The notes beneath the pieces are model-generated. The model saw only the letters and a program-made list of their open reading frames with translations, searched no databases and had not been told where the DNA came from. Made by a program: the position numbers and the translations under genes. From contig CALZMK010000006.1 in NCBI GenBank assembly GCA_945788545.1, positions 1-16,365 of the forward strand: a DNA stretch of 16,365 bases, in the 5' to 3' direction. Shown one piece after another: positions 14,146-16,365 of this stretch (within the stretch, counting starts at the first letter, position 1; every line of letters starts with the position of its first letter). The DNA is from an uncultured Prevotella sp. (GTDB taxonomy: Bacteria; Bacteroidota; Bacteroidia; Bacteroidales; Bacteroidaceae).

Positions 14146-14176
14146 CAAAGGTAATCATTTTATTGGAACTGACAAA
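14146..14176 (-). promoter_or_regulatory. Promoter of tRNA-Ser
   Basis: On the minus strand TTTG (14173-14176), a 19-bp spacer and TACCTTTG (14146-14153) form a perfect consensus match, 11 bp before the 5' end of the tRNA. Its -33 element is next to the -7-like box of the divergent mntP promoter. Confidence 0.85.
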
Positions 14177-14177
14177 A

Positions 14178-14185
14178 TAAATTTG
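14178..14185 (+). promoter_or_regulatory. Possible -7 element of mntP
   Basis: TAAATTTG matches TAnnTTTG and is 14 bp from the mntP ATG. No good -33 TTTG lies 19-21 bp upstream, so the promoter is weakly supported. It would give a leader of only about 7-8 nt, too short for a riboswitch. Confidence 0.4.
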
Positions 14186-14199
14186 CAATTTTAACATAA

Positions 14200-14781
14200 A
14201 TGAACATTATAGACATCATTTTTCTTGCCGTGGCATTGGCAATGGACTGCTTCACGGTGTCGATAGTGAGCGGAGTAATATGCGGCAGATGGCAAGCCGC
14301 CCCCATGCTGAGAATGAGTTTCCTCTTCGGACTCTTCCAGGCTCTCATGCCTCTGGTCGGTTGGCTCGGCATATCATTCTTCAGCTCCTACCTCGAATCC
14401 GTTGACCACTGGCTTGCCTTCGGTCTGCTTGCCTTCATTGGCGGCAAGATGGTGAAGGAGTCGTTCGACGATGACGACGAGGCCCATCCCCATTTCAATC
14501 CCTCGCGCCTTCGCACCCAAATCATGCTTTCCATAGCCACGAGTATCGACGCCCTTGCCGTGGGCATCTCCTTCGGTTGCTTGGGCTACACGTCGCTCTC
14601 AGCCATGTCTCTTCCACTCTTTGTCATCGGCATTGTCTCCTTCCTCTTCGCCATTGCGGGCCACCTTCTCGGCATCCGTTTTGGCAAGGCCATCGCCCGC
14701 CGCCTCAAACCCGAGCTCTTCGGCGGCCTTATTCTCCTGGCGATAGGCATAAAGATACTCGTCACTCACCTTATAGAATAA
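14200..14781 (+). CDS. mntP: Putative manganese efflux pump MntP
   Basis: Protein of 193 aa, normal for MntP, an inner-membrane exporter that lowers intracellular Mn2+. It has six probable transmembrane helices in two repeated halves. The two-fold signature is clear: LAMDCFTVSIVSG with Asp16 in helix 1 and SIDALAVGISFG with Asp117 in the matching helix of the second half; both Asp are conserved in the family and needed for transport in E. coli MntP. The cytoplasmic loop between the halves has an acidic and histidine stretch (DDDDEAHPH, 90-98). The ATG at 14200 gives a helix-1 start as in homologues. It is a single gene, divergent from tRNA-Ser, with no yybP-ykoY Mn2+ riboswitch visible in the 65-bp upstream region. 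Confidence 0.95.
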   Translation: MNIIDIIFLAVALAMDCFTVSIVSGVICGRWQAAPMLRMSFLFGLFQALMPLVGWLGISFFSSYLESVDHWLAFGLLAFIGGKMVKESFDDDDEAHPHFNPSRLRTQIMLSIATSIDALAVGISFGCLGYTSLSAMSLPLFVIGIVSFLFAIAGHLLGIRFGKAIARRLKPELFGGLILLAIGIKILVTHLIE

Positions 14782-15050
14782 AAAAGTTGAAGATTGGAAG
14801 TTAAAAATTGAAGATTATGAACACAGAGACACTGAGGCACAGAGGATAAATTTTTAAGTTTTCTGAAGACACTGAGTAATAAGAAGTTTTGTGGCCTTTG
14901 AGTTTTAATAAAAAACTCTGTGCCTCTGTGTTTAATATTTTCCTTAGCACAGCCCAACTTTAATCCATTTATTTTTATTCCTTTAATTTTAAATTAGAAA
15001 TTAGGAATGGTTGTGCGCTATCTGAATTTATCTTATTCTTCACTCTTCAT
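14782..15050. repeat. Non-coding stretch with a large inverted repeat
   Basis: This 269-bp region between convergent genes has no convincing gene. TTGAAGATT is repeated at 14787 and 14808. A long inverted repeat pairs AACACAGAG (14820-14828) plus GCACAGAG (14837-14844) with the continuous arm 14916-14932; the left arm differs only by the 8-bp insertion ACACTGAG (14829-14836), and ACACTGAG occurs again at 14869-14876. A second, AT-rich inverted repeat (14977-14989 with 14998-15008) lies near the porin end and may help terminate that gene. The region is likely a decayed dispersed repeat with a terminator role. Confidence 0.6.
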
Positions 15051-16365
15051 TTAATTAAAGAAGTTCCACGACAGACCGAAGCGGAGGACGCGGCCATTGG
15101 AGGGATAATGAGGCGCAAGGAAATACTGCCTATTGCCACTGCCACCATTCACATGACTCATCATAATGAAGAAACGGGTGTGCTTGAGATGCATGTTGGC
15201 ATACACATCCACAAAGGGATATCCACCAATCTTCATACGTGAGTCGGCATTCTTCTGAACAGCAAACTGACTCAACTGCGGACAATAATCAGGAGCATAA
15301 TACTTGGAGAACCAATATCCATCAGCACCAAATTCCACTGCCAACACTCCCGCTATCTTAAACTTAAGATAGAGATTAGAGAACACATTCACTGTTGGCA
15401 CAGGCAACACATCCTCCTCGCTCGAACTCTGGAACGTGAACACATTCTCCCAGTTGAGCGGACCAAGACGGAAGTCCTGCATCAGCTGGGCAGTGAGCAG
15501 GTTGATGTTCTTGCCCGACTGATATACCGCAGCCGACAGATTGGTGCGCGAGTCGGTGGTGGCATCATACGACATACCGAAATATGTGTAGTTCTGTATC
15601 TCCTCGACAGCCACACGCAGTCGGGTGTTGGTCTTGCGATATGTGAAGAGTCCCTCGATGCGGGTGCGTGTCTCCTTACTCAAACTGTTGTCCCACCATA
15701 GATGCTTGGAATGATAGTGACGCTGATAGAACGTGGGATTGAGGCGATAGAAATAAGCCTTTGCACCGAGGCTCACTGTGTCGCCAAAGAGCGGGAAGTT
15801 GAGGTCGGTGGAGAAATCCACCTTCAACTGTCCGGCATCCTCGCCCACAAGCCATGTCTCGGCGGCAAGGTTATAGTGGAAGGTCTTACCCTGGGTCTTG
15901 ATGAGTTGACCGCCCACACTAACGTTATGCTCGTTCCACTTGCCCATCACGGTATGCTCCACGTCGCCATCCTTGATGATGTCCGGCATCTTGAAGTTGC
16001 GCAGTTCGTGGGTGGCAAACACTTTCAGTCCTGCCTTCGCCCACTTGTTGAATCCTTCGAGCATGGCGAGGGCAACGGTGTTCTTCATCGAGAAATGCCT
16101 TGTGCGGTCGAAGATAGAATCGCCACGATAGGCATTATCGGCATTGAGGTCGTAATATGTATTGGCATAATAGTCGGCAGGAGTGTCGTATGCCTGATAG
16201 ATACGTCCGTAGTTGTTGAGGTCGAGGGTGTGGATAATGCTCGTCACAGGCACATACTCCTTTTTAAGAGTGTCGGCGAGGGCAATATTAAGGCTGTCGG
16301 CCAAGAGTTCCTTGTTGTTCTCGTCGGAAAACACCAAGTTCTCGTCCTTGACATTCTCTTCCTCC
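15051..16365 (-). CDS. Putative outer-membrane porin (Porin_10 type), 5' end outside window
   Basis: At least 437 codons of the C-terminal part; the frame is still open at the window edge, so the signal peptide and the N-terminus are missing. The sequence is rich in alternating polar/hydrophobic strands with many aromatic residues (for example NYTYFGMSYDATTD, VFSNLYLKFKIAGV, VDVYANMHLKHTRFF) separated by turns, as in a transmembrane beta barrel. It matches my memory of the Bacteroidetes putative porin family (Porin_10), including VEFGADGYWFSKYYAPDY and the final strand VLRFGLSWNFFN near the C-terminus. It should form a pore or channel in the outer membrane; its substrate is unknown. In frame, the first possible initiators in the window are internal, so no start is proposed. 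Confidence 0.8.
   Translation of the reverse strand, partial: EEENVKDENLVFSDENNKELLADSLNIALADTLKKEYVPVTSIIHTLDLNNYGRIYQAYDTPADYYANTYYDLNADNAYRGDSIFDRTRHFSMKNTVALAMLEGFNKWAKAGLKVFATHELRNFKMPDIIKDGDVEHTVMGKWNEHNVSVGGQLIKTQGKTFHYNLAAETWLVGEDAGQLKVDFSTDLNFPLFGDTVSLGAKAYFYRLNPTFYQRHYHSKHLWWDNSLSKETRTRIEGLFTYRKTNTRLRVAVEEIQNYTYFGMSYDATTDSRTNLSAAVYQSGKNINLLTAQLMQDFRLGPLNWENVFTFQSSSEEDVLPVPTVNVFSNLYLKFKIAGVLAVEFGADGYWFSKYYAPDYCPQLSQFAVQKNADSRMKIGGYPFVDVYANMHLKHTRFFIMMSHVNGGSGNRQYFLAPHYPSNGRVLRFGLSWNFFN

Noticed and set aside
14135..14199. yybP-ykoY type Mn2+ riboswitch before mntP
   Set aside because: The region is only 65 bp, is taken up by the tRNA-Ser promoter, and no matching helices were seen.
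14160..14372. Minus-strand frame of 70 codons over the 5' end of mntP
   Set aside because: It overlaps mntP, whose family motifs are clear, and it has no features of its own.

Overview
The window looks like a chromosomal housekeeping stretch from a member of the Bacteroidales, probably Prevotella-like (genus is inference). Support: a DUF4494 protein and a C-terminal Porin_10-type outer-membrane barrel, both typical of Bacteroidetes; start codons mostly without a classical Shine-Dalgarno but with A-rich leaders; and several promoters fitting the Bacteroidetes sigma-ABfr consensus TTTG-N19-21-TAnnTTTG. No phage, transposase, CRISPR or rRNA was seen.

Layout. Positions 1-144 hold two identical tandem tRNA-Asp(GTC) genes on the minus strand; the distal one is cut by the window edge. 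From 7921 down to 220 runs a long minus-strand gene train in transcription order: a membrane-anchored pseudokinase, a DUF4494 protein, the PLP-homeostasis protein YggS, the ribosome-assembly GTPase EngB, a Uup-like ABC-F ATPase, RecR, a small four-helix membrane protein, a GT2 glycosyltransferase and a GNAT acetyltransferase. Most spacers are under 65 nt or overlap; the exception is a 121-nt spacer at 6559-6679 that holds a repeat-like element. A consensus promoter lies just upstream of the pseudokinase.

A divergent promoter region (7922-8078) separates this train from plus-strand genes. First come a class I aminotransferase and an FtsX/LolC-like permease joined by an ATGA overlap. Then a new promoter with an unusual set of four TGCAC/GTGCA half-sites drives two tandem paralogous AMP-forming acyl-CoA synthetases of about 70% identity. 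These end at a bidirectional terminator facing a minus-strand tRNA-Ser(CGA). A putative Mn2+ exporter, mntP, is divergent from that tRNA, followed by a 269-bp non-coding stretch with a large inverted repeat, and finally the 3' part of a minus-strand outer-membrane porin that runs off the window.

The pieces most worth a second look are the pseudokinase (HRD and DFG both degenerate) heading the EngB/ABC-F/RecR train, the four-half-site promoter of the acyl-CoA synthetases, and the repeat-like elements in the spacers. Four start codons were moved relative to the longest reading frames; for two of them (7921 and 10659) a consensus promoter lies over or inside the discarded 5' extension.
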